A stretch of DNA of 64,000 bases from Paramecium sonneborni (GCA_905182985.1 CAJJDN010000031.1:458840-522839); one strand, 5' to 3'; positions 38,537-51,561 are shown, numbered from the stretch's first letter. Notes: a model not told the origin generated them from the sequence alone. Translations and numbers: made by a program.

Positions 38537-40126
38537 TCAAATTTAAAGCATCATTCTTAAGAACTCTTCTTAATTGATTTATCCATCTCCATTTTAATCC
38601 AATTATTTAGATAGCTATTCATATTTTTTTTAAGGAATCTATATATCTCTTAACAATTTTTTTAGTTCTTCCTTATTTAATTAACCACTATGATCACTGT
38701 CAATTTATTAAAAAATCATCATTAATTTTTCTTTGTTGAAATATTTCTTTTGATCAATCGTTGCTATAACAAACTCTGCCTTTTCATAATTAAGTTATAC
38801 CTTAGTAATCTATTTTACCACTTCCATTTACATCAATTTTTTTGAAAATCTCATTAACTTCTTTTAATGCTCTTTCATGTGGTAAAGTTCTGGAATATAC
38901 ATTAAGTAACTCTTCCTTCGTTAATAATCCATCCTTATTTAAATCAAATTTCATGAATTCATCCATTAGCATAGTTTTATCTTATTCAGACATTAAGTTT
39001 TCTGCAATGTAAACAAGCATAGCAGTTTATAGTTAAGAAGATATCTTTTAGATAGATTAGATGAATACTTTGAATTAACGCATATGTCTTTGTAATTACT
39101 TATTGGGATTTTTGAGAATTCTAGCTCTTCCAATAAAAACATCATGGTTTAAAACTTAAAGAGCTGTTGGTCTATGAAAAGGATTTGGATGTAACATTTA
39201 AGTAATCAATTTTTTCATAATAGGATTGATATTATTCCACTCTTGACCATCAAAATTTGGTATTCCTCTTAAGATAGAATTCTTCAAAGATTATAAATTA
39301 TTTGCTTAAAATGGCATATGAGATGTGAGGAAGAAATAGAGAAGACAACCACATGACCAAATATCAGATTTGAAGGTTGTTTAACCTTTAATAGATTCAG
39401 GTGATCTAAATGATAATTCATTTATTGTTGAGGTTGGTTTCCAATTAGAAATCTTTTACTTTATAGTATTAGATATACCAAAATCAATTAATTTAATCTT
39501 ATCCAAAGATTTATTTGTAAACATAATATGTTCTAAACGAATATCCCTAATATTTATTTATTATTTACCCATGAGTAATTTAATTCTCATGTAGATAATG
39601 CAAACCTGCCATAATTTAACAAAATATTTCTATCATTGCATATTATGGCAATTAACTAAATGCATCCAATCTTACTAACATATTTCCACCATCCAAATAC
39701 TCACCTATCAAACTTATTTTTCTTTAATTAAAATAGTAAGATATAGTGCCTTAAATATTCAAATGTTTCTAAAGTTTTAAATACAGCAAATACCAACTTC
39801 AATAAATTTTTTATATTCTCTTCGAATTCTGAAAGTGATTCGTTCTTTATAATTTCATATTTATAAACCCTTACAATTCTTGAAATGCTGTTTTACTTAG
39901 AAACACCCTTCATTATATAGCTTCTTTAAGCTATAATCATATATATATAATTAATACTAGCTAGTGGATCTAATTTGTGAAGAATATAATCCGACTCTAA
40001 ATTTTCAGTCTCTTCAAACGCAAATGGATGATAAATTGATAATGAAGCAGCTTATCTAGAACTTGAGGTTCTAGGAGTCTTAGAATCTGGAAGTTTATTT
40101 TAATCTTTCACTTATGCACAACCCAT
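38537..40126 (-). CDS. EF-hand protein kinase, CDPK-like, probable pseudokinase
   Basis: 496 residues; introns at 39931-39957, 39769-39793, 39547-39568 and 38776-38800 leave 497 codons. MGCAQ at the N-terminus suggests myristoylation and palmitoylation. The kinase lobe is damaged: I see no glycine loop, and the catalytic loop reads THGDIRLEHIMF where HRDLKPEN is expected, so the HRD Arg, the loop Lys and the metal-binding Asn are replaced. IDFGIS and SFRSPESIKG keep DFG and an APE-like motif. Four good EF-hands follow (FDLNKDGLLTKEEL, IDVNGSGKIDYQEF, IDSDHSGQLNKEEL, LDQNGDGQINQEEF). It should still bind Ca2+ and may be a scaffold or regulator. Compare the intact CDPK at 55568-57280. Confidence 0.85.
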
Positions 40127-40409
40127 CACTTATTGTTATGTTATTAAAATAATTAATTCTAAATCATTCTTAGTATTATAACATCTATTCACTAAACTAT
40201 TCTCAATCTCTAGAATTCTTTTACTATATTTAATTATCTATTCTTTTAGAATACTCTATTATTTCCAAGATTATTATTTAATTTCTGATTATCATTTCAA
40301 ATTTAAGTAGGAATGCTTAATTTTAATTATACTAATACTCTCAAACTTTATGTTTAAAATCAAGATTCCATTTTTAAGTTTTATAATATTAAGAAATTGT
40401 TCATTTTAT

Positions 40410-42613
40410 ATGAAAAAATAACTTGATATCTTTTAATTTTAAATTTAGATTTTTATATCTGCTTAACCAAATATCATATCAGATATAGATTACTTTTAAC
40501 ATGTTTCTAATAAATATGGCAATTTTTTGATATCGCTTTTATTTATGATTTAAATTGAAAGTAGTGAGTTTATAAATGATTATTATAACATTAATATGAG
40601 TTCCGTTTAAAAAGAATTAGACAATTCAAATTGCAATGGAAGAGGATTATATTTTGATTAAACTTGCTAATGTGATTTAGGGTATTTTGGTGCTCAATGC
40701 TCAGTAAAATTAGAAGAAATTCATGTCATTTCTTATTTCACATTTATTGGATTATTTCTAATCCTTTTTATCTTGCTACTACTTTTTACTGTGAAGCAAC
40801 TTCAATATTCACTCAATATCAATTAAATTCCATAGTTTCAAAGGTAGAAAATAACGACTATTATTTTTAGAGGATTAGGATATCTTAAGCATTTTTTAAG
40901 CTCACCTTTGAATTGCATATTGTGTTTAACCATATTGTTCAATGTTCTGAAAATTTTATGGCTCTCCTTAGATCCATTAAAACCATTTGTAACTTTTTAT
41001 ATTAAAGCAGGATGGCGATAAAAGAGTCTATGAAAGAATCCTAGCAGAAGTTGTATACACTATCCTATTTTATATATATGGTATCTTACTTATGGTCTGG
41101 TATACAATGTATGATGAAATTTCATTCAATATTTCAGAAAGAAATAACAACTCAAAATCTCAATTAGTACTTAGCGATGAATTTAAAATTGAAACAAGAA
41201 AATGGGTATTCGTATATTACAAAGATGTAATGAAAATTAGACTTTTTTTTGTATTATTGATACAATTAGCAATTAGTACATTAAATGGTAACATAAAAAT
41301 CTAAATAGGATTAAGATTAAGTTAGAAATATTAGACAATACTTTATATAGCATATGCAATTTTGCTATTAAATTTTATGTAAATAAAAATATAAATTTAA
41401 AGTTCCTTTATATTTGAATTTTATCTGTATGGAAAATCTCTAAATAATTGCATAGAGTCACAATTAAGAAGATTAGACAAGGATTCTATAGAGTAAGAAC
41501 AGGTGGTTTAAGAAATACTTGTGCAAGCAAATTAATAACAATAAGTAAATAAAATTAAAAATTTTTAAAGATAGTATTTTCTAAAAATTTTCTGGAATTA
41601 TAAGAAGTGGAAAAAATAAAATCACCAGAAACCCAAGATTAATAGATCTTGAGATTTAGTTCTTAAAGTGAAAGTGAGGAGAATAATGAGTAGATTTAAA
41701 CATCAAGAGCGATTGTTTCTCTTGAAAAATAAAAACTTTCCAATAAAAAAAAGTCTGTCTCCTTTAGAAAGTAATAAAACATAAAAAATGAAATCTCAGA
41801 TTAATAGAAAAATATTGAAAGTTAACAAGATTTTGAAATAAATAAGGAATTACAGAGATCTCACTTGAAGACTATAGTAAGTGAAGAATCATTCAGTTCT
41901 AAAGAAGGGGGAATTCATCTGAAAGTGAATTCTTGTTTACTGAATGAGGATGATAATGCTTAAGAAAATATTAAGTGGGATTTAGATTAAAATAGATAAA
42001 ACATAAAGGAGATTAAGAAAATGTAAATAAAAGTAGTAGAGAAAACAAAATAGTAAGTAAATGAAATAAAGAAATATAAAAAAGCAAATCTAAAAGTTTA
42101 GAATAAGGATGTATTTTTTGATAATTAATAATAAAATGATGATCGAAAAACAAAGGTATAATAGGGAGAAGATTATCAAATAGAAATATAAAACTAATAA
42201 AAATAAATAAGAACAGCTAATCTAAATGCAGATAAGAAGGTCATAATAAAGATATAATTGTTAATTTATGCAGGAGTATTCTTAGAAATTTGTTTTGGGG
42301 GATTGTCAATAGTGATTTTATTAACAGATTTATTAAAAACACCTGCAGGTAAAGTAATCATAAAAAAAATGTAGGTACACTTTGTTATTTGTACATTTCA
42401 GCTATGTTGTAATATTTATCTTTGATTACAGTACTGAAATTATTTAGAGATGTAAGAAGCCAAGAAGTTTTGAATTTAATTTGGATACAAAAAGTTGGTA
42501 ATGGGAAGAATAAAATAAACTAAAAATATTTTTTTACTATTCCAAGAAAATAAACAAGAATGGATGATTCAAAGAAAAAATTTGAAAAAAGAATCAATAT
42601 GCATATCGGATGA
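40410..42613 (+). CDS. EGF-like, seven-helix receptor-like membrane protein
   Basis: 710 residues; introns at 40989-41010, 41545-41570 and 42409-42431 leave exactly 711 codons. An ectodomain of about 100 residues ends in an EGF-like motif (SNCNGRGLYFD, then CQCDLGYFGAQCS). About seven hydrophobic helices follow: FIGLFLILFILLLLFTV, LTILFNVLKILWL, VVYTILFYIYGILLMVW, LFFVLLIQLAIS, TILYIAYAILLLNFM, AGVFLEICFGGLSIVILL and HFVICTFQLCLLKLF. A long charged Gln/Lys-rich loop lies between helices five and six. The layout resembles a GPCR-like receptor, but no known family motif was found and the ligand is unknown. The start ATG is tentative; a frame extends a little further upstream. Confidence 0.7.
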
Positions 42614-42705
42614 GAGGTTATATTGATGAGATTAGTTATAATATGTTGAGACTTTATAATTTTTGGTTTACAAATATGAAATTTAATTTAAATTAATAAT
42701 TAGAT

Positions 42706-44374
42706 TCATAAATTAGGCTTTTTGAGTTCCATTTTGGTTTCATTAAAGTTGACTTAATTTAAATTATTTTTGGATTTTGATTGTTCCTGTTATTCTAAGT
42801 AGAGTTAATATCTTTCTAATGAATCTTGAGTAATTTGAGTAGCTTTCTTAAAACAGAAATCAAAGGTTTCAATGAATGTATCCATTTGACTATAAAAATT
42901 AGAAGAAATAATACTCTTTAGAATGTTAAGGTTAAAGATTAACTCTTAAACGAGCTTGTCCCATTTTAACAATAGGATATTCAATACCATTACAATGAAT
43001 TCCTTCATCTAACATTAATCTGGTTACAATTCTGCAGGTTAATTCATCCCCAATTAATAAAGGTAAAATAGGAGATGGATAACCTAAAATTTTATAGTTT
43101 CTAGAGTTTAATTCTTTTTTCATGTAATGATAATTTTATAGAACTTATGTTCTTAATCTGACACCAACCTCACTATTTAAAATTCTGAGTTATGCTAAAG
43201 CAGTTGCACATTAAACAGGATTAACTGAATTAGTGAACATATAAGCAGAAGAAAAGAATTTAAGATAATCAATAACTTCAAAAGAATTACAGGCAACCCA
43301 TCCAACATTAGTGGATAAACATTTAGATCCTCCAGACATTAAAAGAACATTTGAAAAATCTTAGAGACCTTAAATTTCAAAAACTCCTTTGCCTAAAATT
43401 TTATTTCTTTTTTATACCAGTTTTGCCCATGCATCCAAAATCATGAGCACAATCTATTAATAAGAAAGCTTCATATTTCTATGTTATTTTTTATAAAGCC
43501 ACAAGATCTGTATAATCACTGTCCATACTAAACAAACCCTCAGTTACAACTAAAATGCATGCATCTGGGTTATCTTATCTAACTTCATAAATCTTCTTTT
43601 CCATTGCTTCAAGACTCAAATGAGTTACTCTAAAAACATTCTTAGTAGCTGCATGAGCTCCTTCAGTTAAACAATTATGACATAATTCATCCATTATTAC
43701 AAAATCATATGGTCTATATATATTATGAAAAATCAACAAATACCTTATTAATCCTTTTACTACTCCATATCCTGCTAACCAACCAGCACTGTATATTATT
43801 ACCTCTTTCATGTTCCAATAGTCTTTTAACTCTTCTTTCAATTACATATAATATTTTGAAGCACCAAAAGCTAATGGTGCACCACAAGAATTCACAGAAT
43901 ATTCTTATGCTGCTGTTGCTGCTGCTTCCTATTCTTTTTAAATTTAATTATACCTTTGCTTACTCATTTGTACATAAACCCAAATAGTCTGCTGATGCAA
44001 AATTGATCCCATAAAATATATCTCCATAGTCATCCATTCCTAACATTTATAATTTATGTACCATAACATTCTTATCCTGGTGCAGACATATTTCTTCTTT
44101 CGTATAGAATGATCTTTTATTTTCTAAACTACCCAATCAGATCTTGATAACCTTTCACTCTTTCAAATAAGTTCTAAAATCTATTTTTCAATTCTTTTAC
44201 CTTTCCCTCTACATTCCTATATTCCAAATGATTTAATTTTAGGTTCGTTATAGTAACGTTCCTGTTGAATTCATCTACTGGATTAGTTGATGGGTACTTT
44301 TTCATTTCCTTTCTAATTTATGTTTTTTTTGAAAATATTGTTCCTAAATTGTTCTCAAATTTGAATCCCCCCAT
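42706..44374 (-). CDS. alpha-oxoamine synthase family PLP enzyme (serine palmitoyltransferase/KBL-like)
   Basis: 514 residues; introns at 44114-44132 (19 nt), 43929-43953, 43714-43743, 43393-43417 and 42890-42914 leave exactly 515 codons. Blocks typical of the family: NFASADYLGLCTNEQAKEAA, VNSCGAPLAFGASKYYMQLK, YDFVIMDELCHNCLTEGAHA, LVVTEGLFSMDSDYTDL, LLIDCAHDFGCMGKTG, the PLP-lysine region LLMSGGSKCLSTNVGWVAC, and GYPSPILPLLIGDE near the C-terminus. These enzymes condense an amino acid with an acyl-CoA; serine plus palmitoyl-CoA starts sphingolipid synthesis. Lysine context and the family's His/Asp residues are retained, but the lysine flank is unlike textbook SPT, so substrate is uncertain. 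Confidence 0.85.
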
Positions 44375-44554
44375 AGCGTTAATTTATGTATTTAATACTT
44401 AAATAATACGTATTATTTTCTTAGATTTTAAATTTTAAACGACAATTCATTATAATGCATGAGAATTTTGGGCGAAAAGTTCCTTGGGTTTAAATTTATC
44501 AACTTTAAATAGTTTACTCATAATTTCTTATTAAATTATAATATAATTATGATA

Positions 44555-45702
44555 TCAATTTGAATGAAAAGAATCATCAACAATATCAATTATGTCAAAT
44601 TACATTTCATCATTATGAACTTCCTATTTCTTTACCAATTAAATTATAAATTTCACTTTACAAATTCTAGTATTTCATGTTTATAATTGGAGTTCTTTAG
44701 CATAAGATCTGGAATCTTTAATCATCTTATATTTATTGATTCTCATTAAGGATTTTCTCTTTATTATACCTCTTACTCTCCCTTCCCATCTTCTCTTTCA
44801 TTAACTTCATCTAACCATTTAAATATTTCTGATATCATTTTTGTAAAGTTCAATATCTTTTTATATCTCTTTATTCAAAGCATCTAATTATTACTTTAAT
44901 AGGAAACTTACTATTATTTCTTATAATACTCTGTGTTTTATTCACTCTCTTATACAACTTTCAAGCTTAATCATAATTCTTATCTTATTCAATATTTTCT
45001 TAATCATTTATTTTCAATCCTAAATTCAACCCTTTTCAACTTTATTTGTCTACTTTTATTCCTTATCAAATTCTCTAATATAATTGTTTACAGGTTCTAA
45101 TTCTTCAATCAAACTTTCAGGCATCAGTTCTTCGTTTTGATTAGCATTAAATTAAGAAATTATTTAAAAGATTTCAAAAATATAATAATTTTTTTTGATT
45201 TTCTGATTTTAGACTGAATCATTTTTTTGTTTTTATTAACGTTTAAAAATCAATTACTACATTCATTAATATAAGATTTTCTAACTTTTTTATTTCTATT
45301 TGAGTCTGATTTATAATAGCAAAATAAACAATCCCACATTAAGGTGGTTGAGCTTTAGGTCTCATAAGAAGTGAATAAATTGAAATATCATCTAACATTC
45401 ATTTTTTTAAATTTTTGAATGGAGAATTAAATGATTGACAAGTATTATCCCTTTTTCAAATTTGCTATAGTATAGAGGTCTAATGATTTATTTTTCTGTC
45501 AAATAATCTATTAACTCTTTGAATCTCTTCATTCTTCTCTATATTATTTCCATTAAAGGCTCTAAATCTGCACAATCAATAATTCATTCAACAATTATTA
45601 TGATCAATTAAGTATCTATTCAGTCTTATTGACTACACCAATGTAATTCAAGAATAAATTAAATAAAATTATTTTAAAATTAATTTCACTATCCATATGA
45701 TC
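44555..45702 (-). pseudogene. decayed 3' remnant, likely of the adjacent membrane-protein family
   Basis: Protein-like pieces appear in one frame but are cut by TGAs, for example EEIQRVNRLFDRKINHQTSI then DDISIYSLLMRPKAQPPQCG then FAIINQTQIEIKKLENLILM. Later pieces switch frame (NANQNEELMPESLIEELEPV; KKQEVHNDEMQFDIIDIVDD to the TGA at 44555). I could not link them by short introns. They continue directly from the end of the large membrane gene and may be its ancestral C-terminal tail or a separate lost paralogue. Confidence 0.5.
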
Positions 45703-48700
45703 TCATCCATTTTGCATTTATAATATCCTGAAATCTGTTTCAAATTTTTGATCCAAATAAAATTATAACTTTGGTATTAAAAATATCATATTCTTCACTA
45801 TCATCATCCTTTTTATCAAATATGGATAATAATAGCAAACTATAATAAACATAAGAATTACACTCACTATCATGTAGATGATAATCATAATCTAATTTAT
45901 TAAATTTTGTCATACTTAATGAAATTGCATCAATTCTGAAGTCTTTAAAACTATTGCATTAAATACTTCAGATTCTAAATATAAAATTGCATCAGATGCT
46001 ATTAATCCTATCTCCGCCTCTTAATATGTCCCAGATTTATTCCTGTATTACTGTTGAAATCCTTAAGTATTCTCAATTTCTGTCTTTATCTACCTATATA
46101 TTTCGGTTAGAGTATTTATCAATCCTAATTTCATCACTCCCTCGTAAATCAAATTACAATGTTCTTCAGCCAAACTTTTATTATACTAAACATTATTCAT
46201 TAATTATTGTTTACATGAATTATATAATTGCATAAATTATTTGATTCAACATTCTCAAATTTTTCTATAAAGTCATCATCTGTTAATGAGGAATCGCTAA
46301 TTATTATTATATATTTTTACAAATCAAGAAACAAATAAAAAGTCATAAATTCTTTTATCTTTCCCAGTTCCTCCACTACTTTTACATTCTGTTCTAAACG
46401 CTTTTGATCAGTAAAGAAATCAAAAAAAGGAGATTAATCTGAAATCATATAATTAATTTCTCGAATCTCATACACAGCTGTCACTGCAGATCCTAACTTA
46501 GACAATTATAACAAAAGTGAAGTACTTTATGAATACTTATCTAAAAAATTACTATTCATTGATTGTAATACTAATTATGGAAGTAAGTAAATTATAAGAA
46601 TTATTGAAAATACTAAGATTAATCCTAACCTAGGTGGCTAATATTCATGTTTTATTATTCGATTCAAATTTATTTTTTAGTTATATGGAAATGATTAAAC
46701 AGAGATTTCTTTTTCCCATACACTCACCTCAAAATTGTAAATTTAGTATGCATCATCATGATTTAGCAATTGAATCATATTTTCTAGTTTTTATATCTCT
46801 TTTTCAAGTGCATATGCATTTATATTGGTGAATAAACTAAATAATTCAGAGTGTTTATATTGGTTTTATAAAACAAAGGAAACTCCTAAAGTTACTATTA
46901 GTAATTCCAAAAATATCATTTTTAAAAAAAACTTAGTTTAATCACTTTAGAATGTCTTAATTCTATTCTCAACAAATGTTGAAACTTCATCACTTAAGTA
47001 ATCAAAATAATCATCCATAGCTATAATATTAGCCATATAATAAACAAATTCATTTGAAGAAACATCTGATAATACATTATAATAATCAATTATGGATGTA
47101 AAATATTATGCTTCTTAATAGTAAATCAAAGCAGACTTTAGGGATAAGTTTCTTGGAACGATACTTAAATTTCCTAATTAATACATTTAAATTTCTTTAT
47201 CATAGAAAAATAATTGAAGATTTTATTTGTCTAATTAAGTCGTAAATGAATTTTTCAAATGATCATACGATTTTAATATTGAATCCATACCAAATTACAT
47301 TTTTGCATATGCGACTTCTTAACCAATTTCTTCAAATAAAAAGGCTAGTAGCATATAATTTACTACACAAACTTAAGCTGTTACGCAATTATGAATTGGA
47401 GCCATAAAACTTCCCTTTAATGTTAACATATCTACATCAGAATTTACCTTCTAATATTATGGTAAAAATTTTATCAAATTTATCAACTAAAAAATACTAT
47501 TTATTAATAAAGCTAATATAAATAATATTAATATAATAGTAATTTGCCTATTGTGACTGCTTTATTACAAAAATTAATTTAACTTGTTATATTTCTAGTA
47601 ATATATAGAATTATCTAAGAAACCTCTCGAAAATTTTGATGAGGCTTAATCATTATTAATTTCATCTTTTTAATCTTTTACACTCTAACGTGAATTTTTC
47701 TACTTCTCTTATAAAGGATCACTATTTAAATTACTAATTTCTCTACTTTTCATTGTTTAATATTGTTTTATTTCACTTGATAATAACTCTTAACAAGGCT
47801 TTTCTATTCTAACTAAAGTTAAAGGACTGTTTAATTCATCTAGAAATAGTTAATTTGGAATTAAGACAGCAGATTCCTAATTAAGTTCTAAACTACATGG
47901 AAAACTTTATTCTTGACTAAATACTTCCTAATTTAATTAAAAATCCAAATTTTCATCCAAAATCTATAATTCTATAAAGCTTTTTCTTTCAATAATTTCT
48001 AAAATTATTTCTTATTAATCTATTATTAAATATCCTCTCATATATCTTTATCTGAGATGATCTTTATTGAAATCTATTAATTTATTTAACTCTAATAAAT
48101 ATAAAGTTTTTGAAGTTAAATTACCGTTTTTTTTGTTTAGATACTTCAATAATTAGGCTGTATAACCTACTATTTAATTCTAATCATTAATAAAAATAGA
48201 ATTAGGTTATTCTTCATATAGTTTTAAAAAAACATAAAATGATAATTCTGGTTCTTAAGAATTTTCAATACTTAATGAAAATTAAGAATTAAAATAAATA
48301 TTATCTTATCCTCTAATTAACATATCCGAAATCTAGTTTAAATATTTGCAAACTCCACTTTCCAAAAAATGCTTTATTAAATTTTAGTGAGTTTTATAAA
48401 AAGCATCTGGTAAGAGCATTTTAAATTAAAACAATTCTTCATCCTTAATTTTGTATCCTAATTATATTAATAAACTTTAACTTAAATATTTGATTTATGT
48501 ATTTACTAAATTGTCTTCGAGCCTTAAATTAAGAAAATCCATTTTATCTAATGGATTTAATTTCAATTCTTCATTATTAAGTTAAAAGTATTTAATTAAT
48601 TCAGCCTATAATATGTTATTAAAAAATTCAACATAGAGTATTGTCAATAATTAATGAATAAGATAAGTTTTTTAGTTTATTAGTTCTTATCTCAAATTTT

Positions 48701-49940
48701 TTTATATTTATAAGGACTCTTAAAGAATATTGTAACTTTTATTAAAAACACTATTAATTTTTGCAGGTCTTCCTTCTAAAAGTTGTGTATAAAGAGATTC
48801 TTTATCTTTGAAGACTTTCAAAATTTATTGTTAGCTTTTTTATATTTGAACTTTATAATTAATAAAAGAACTTGAATTGAGTTTATCTAAATGAAAATTC
48901 TTAGTAATATTGTAATTTAAAAGTTAATAAACTTCACTTTTTAAATTTATTAGTTTAAGTTACTAAATAAATGATACTACTATCTGAACTTTTACAAATT
49001 GCTTATTTACTTCAGAGTAAAATTATGATTCATTAAAATTATGTATTAATATTAGAGTATCTGTGTACTACATTAATGATAATTTTATAAGAATGTATTT
49101 ATAATACCAAAAAGTTTTTTAATTTTTTTTTGATTTTATTATTTCATTATTGAAAAGAATTAGTTCTGAATTAAAAGGATCATTAACATAGCTAGAGAGT
49201 TATTTAAACATTAAGGTTTCAAAATTTTCTTATTTAAAATTTTTGAATTTATTTTCATTCAGTATAAGGAGGTTATTAAATATTTCCCCTATTTTTCGAT
49301 TTTTATTATATATAATTTTATTTAAATGTTTAGAGTAATAAACAATTAGATTTAGAAACAAGGGGCACAAAACAAAGAGCAAAGCGATTCTATATTCTTT
49401 TTAAGTCGTTTCTATAACAAAAAAGTAACATAAATTATTAAAAAAACAGAATGTGAGTAATAATAATATAAAGGTTTTTAAGTAATTGATTTCTTTCTTA
49501 CATTCTTAATGGATATACAATCCAAAAATAAATAAATTGATAAAATGAGATAGTGTTTTTTGCAAATAACCTTATTAATGATTTAGATATAAATTAATAA
49601 CCACTAGGATTATATTAAAGTATTATCCTATTGATAATATATTAAAATGTATAGGAGAACTTGGAAATTGAATGGATTCTGAACACATTAAAGTTAGTAG
49701 TATAAACAGTAATTTGCAAAATAAGAAAAAAAACGAAAAAATGAGCATTTAAATTTAATCTGGCAAATTTAATGTTGCTTCTTGAATAGATAAAATGAAT
49801 AGGTCTAATTCATAAAGTGATATAGTGTACAAGTGTACTTGAAAGATAATTGAAAGTATTTTTTCATTGTTTTAATGTGTTTCTTTAAATGATAAGTGAT
49901 GTTATGTTTTCTTAATTTTGAGTTCCTTTATCCATTGCAT
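45703..49940 (-). CDS. large multi-pass membrane protein, TmcB/PAS-like ciliate family
   Basis: A very long frame starts MQWIKELKIKKTQ at 49940 and runs 1240 codons before the first intron (46186-46214). A second intron is proposed at 45892-45915. The N-terminal third has about six to eight hydrophobic helices (IFSFFFLFCKLLFILLTLMC, FILLLLTFCFFNNLCYFF). A block FKMLLPDAFYKTHQNLIKHF resembles the PAS-associated segment of ciliate TmcB-like proteins, and more helices follow (ITIILILFILALLINSIFQL, LGLILVFSIILIIYLLP). Such proteins are probably sensory, but the function is unknown. The C-terminus is uncertain: another frame around 45750-45950 (DDDSEEYDIFNTKVIILFGS) also looks coding, so the end may be frameshifted. 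Confidence 0.6.
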
Positions 49941-50515
49941 AAAAAAATCAATCATGATCAATATTATCAGAAAAGATGGTATCACAAATGCATATTGTCT
50001 GAATCCTTTATATTTGAATAAATAATTATAAGGTCTCCATATTTGACCATAATACTAAAATAAATTTATCAAGTTTATTTATATTTGTTAATCTATAGCA
50101 TTTTCCTAATTTTATTGCAATAAACAAATAAGTTGAGAGTAATAAATAATACATAATAGAGAAACAACAGTTTCTGATTCTATTTTTACTTTGTGATGCT
50201 TTTTTAAGAAATGGCTTAAAACATAGTGGTAAAATTATATCATTAAATTAAATAATCACCTTAATAATGAAAGAAAACTAGTAAAAAATGAAATTAAATA
50301 ATAATCATAACAATAACATAAATTATTGTTTAATTTTTATTTTTTATATTTCATTCATTTGAGTTGTTAGTTATAATAAAAAAGCTAAAAGTCATAAATT
50401 TGAATGACAGTCACAGTTGTAATTTTATTAGGTTTAATTTTGATTTTTCTCTTTAATTTGTGGCAGTAGATATATATTGAGAAGAAGAATGTAAATTATT
50501 GATGCTTTTGAAAAA
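49941..50515. other. intergenic, AT-rich
   Basis: About 575 bases upstream of the divergent large membrane gene. No coding frame is supported. It should hold that gene's promoter. Confidence 0.5.
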
Positions 50516-51561
50516 ATGAATTTGTACAATTAAACCAACACAGTTAATGATTGTAATCCCAATTCCTAATTAGTTGATTAAAAATCTTTTGAAATTCTAT
50601 TGCATAATAAAAATAAAAATTTTTCGATATATAAAACTGATGACACTGTTGTTTACAAATCAAATTGGCTTTGAAGAAAAAGTATTGCAGTGTTTTTTAA
50701 ACTACTAATTATAATCAACAGATGAATACTGATGAATTCTGTGATAAACATGATCATAAATACTTTTCTATTAAATTTGAAACAAAATGCAATGAAATTT
50801 TCACATAAGAAATTTTTATTGGTTAGGTTGCTTTTGGGATAATAAAAATACTTAATCAAAATATAACCCAAAGGATTATCTTTATTTGAACAACAAAGTT
50901 GTTCTTGGACTATAAATGAAGAGAAAATTCATATTTTGTAGTTGGAATGAAAAGCATATTTTGATGAAATAAAACTATTCATTAATACCTTTAATACAGT
51001 TCAAATTCAAATTTTATTTATCATTATGACAATATTACTAAAAATTAGGATATTAAGCATGTTTTGATTCGGCAAAATTATTTTCTCAATTGTTTTAAGG
51101 TCTTTTATTATGAATAATATTCTCTTTATTGATTTAATTGTAATTAAATATTTTTTATTAATTAAATTAATTTAATTTGACATCATATTATTTTTCATAA
51201 TTTATTCAAAATAAAGAGCTAAAGTAATCAAGCTTATAATTTTCAATTTTATCAATTGTATTAATGAAATAAACATTTAAGACTAATCAACATTTTCTCA
51301 AAAGATTGAGATGAGAATATGTTTAATCACATTCCAATATTAAATCAAGAAAAAATTCAATAAATTCAATAAGTATTGTTAATATAGGATCTTTATTAAA
51401 CTTTTAATAATCCAGAAAAATTGATTATCTTTCTGCTCTAATAATAAAATTATTTATAATTTATTATTGAGATAATCAAAGCAATGAGCAAACAAAAGTT
51501 CCAAACTATTAAAGAATCAATTAATTATTAAACTGTTTTTATTATTAAGAATCTTCTATGA
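50516..51561 (+). pseudogene. decayed gene, unrecognised
   Basis: Three protein-like segments in differing plus-strand frames: one starting MNLYNQTNTVNDCNPNSQ, one containing FCDKHDHKYFSIKFETKCNE, and one with LNQEKIQQIQQVLLIQDLYQ and FIIEIIKAMSKQKFQTIKES ending at the TGA at 51559-51561. Between them are TGAs and sequence without any frame. I could not make an intron chain. Family not recognised. Confidence 0.4.

Noticed and set aside
43709..43987. Plus-strand ORF MVYIYYEKSTNTLL
   Set aside because: It is the antisense shadow of the alpha-oxoamine synthase exons and has no coding features of its own.
49865..49867. ATG at 49867 as start of the large membrane gene
   Set aside because: Base counting of the A/T run shows it is out of frame with the long ORF; the in-frame ATG is at 49940.
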